Shown here piece by piece: positions 63,911 to 64,000 of a DNA stretch of 64,000 nucleotides. Source of the DNA: Cryptomeria japonica (taxonomy: Eukaryota > Streptophyta > Pinopsida > Cupressales > Cupressaceae); assembly GCF_030272615.1 (NCBI RefSeq), contig NC_081410.1:192963619-193027618 (forward strand), in the 5' to 3' direction. Made by a program: the position numbers and the translations under genes. Position 1 is the stretch's first letter; each line of letters begins with the position of its first letter. Under the pieces are notes generated by a model. That model ran no database searches. It was not told the origin of the DNA and saw only the letters and a list, made by a program, of their open reading frames with translations.

Positions 63911-64000
63911 AAATTTTATTTCTCAAAGAGATGTATTATGCTTCAATGATAACTATAATGCCAATAGTGCTAAGGTAGAACCGAAAGTACTATCCATTTA

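Larger units (their letters stand above)
61640..64000 (+). mobile_element. Decayed LINE (non-LTR retrotransposon), continues past the window
   Basis: An ORF1-like region with a zinc knuckle is followed by an apurinic-endonuclease-like region on the same strand, the layout of plant L1-type LINEs. Stops and frameshifts are frequent. The 5' end is not defined, and the reverse transcriptase would lie beyond base 64000. Confidence 0.75.

Overview
The window is nuclear DNA from a seed plant with a very large, repeat-laden genome, most likely a gymnosperm (conifer-like). The evidence is nested LTR retrotransposons of several ages, a SINE, a LINE, a hAT transposon, a 31-kb host gene with one 17.9-kb intron, and almost no intact open frames outside that gene. 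There are no operons, bacterial genes, tRNA or rRNA genes.

The clearest host gene is on the minus strand from 58839 down to 27733. It has six exons that join without a frameshift or stop into a 330-residue BSD-domain protein. All five introns are GT-AG. A TATA box lies upstream and an AATAAA signal downstream. Its introns hold most of the mobile DNA in the right half: a copia remnant (intron 4), a hAT element split by a 10.1-kb Tat/Athila-like gypsy element and by a 2.1-kb solo LTR (intron 2), and a small non-autonomous LTR element plus an RNase H fragment and an unassigned 124-residue ORF (intron 1). Every intronic element whose polarity can be read runs antisense to the gene.

Left part: 1-3900 (minus strand) carries exon-like pieces of an unrecognised gene built from three unrelated repeat modules (about 60, 27 and 18 residues per unit), already partly decayed. 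At 6383-6507 is a fold-back repeat, and at 6683-8535 an odd array of a short motif (core AATAGTAGGG) in both orientations. A diverged dispersed repeat (8846-10013) is split by a 773-bp solo LTR with a CTAAT target duplication.

10101-23768 is a copia-type LTR element bounded by TGCAA duplications. Inside it lies a 3'-truncated gypsy element (13658 to about 22402) with an unusually long 4.9-kb LTR, and inside that LTR sits a SINE with a 16-bp target duplication. The gypsy coding region is riddled with stops, mostly TAG where CAG (Gln) is expected.

Right end: upstream of the BSD gene lies a 1.8-kb purine-rich tract (59400-61220) containing a 102-bp near-perfect inverted repeat, followed by a decayed LINE (61640 to the window end). 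Stretches with no recognisable feature are noted as such. Family assignments come from motifs read by eye; no database search was run.
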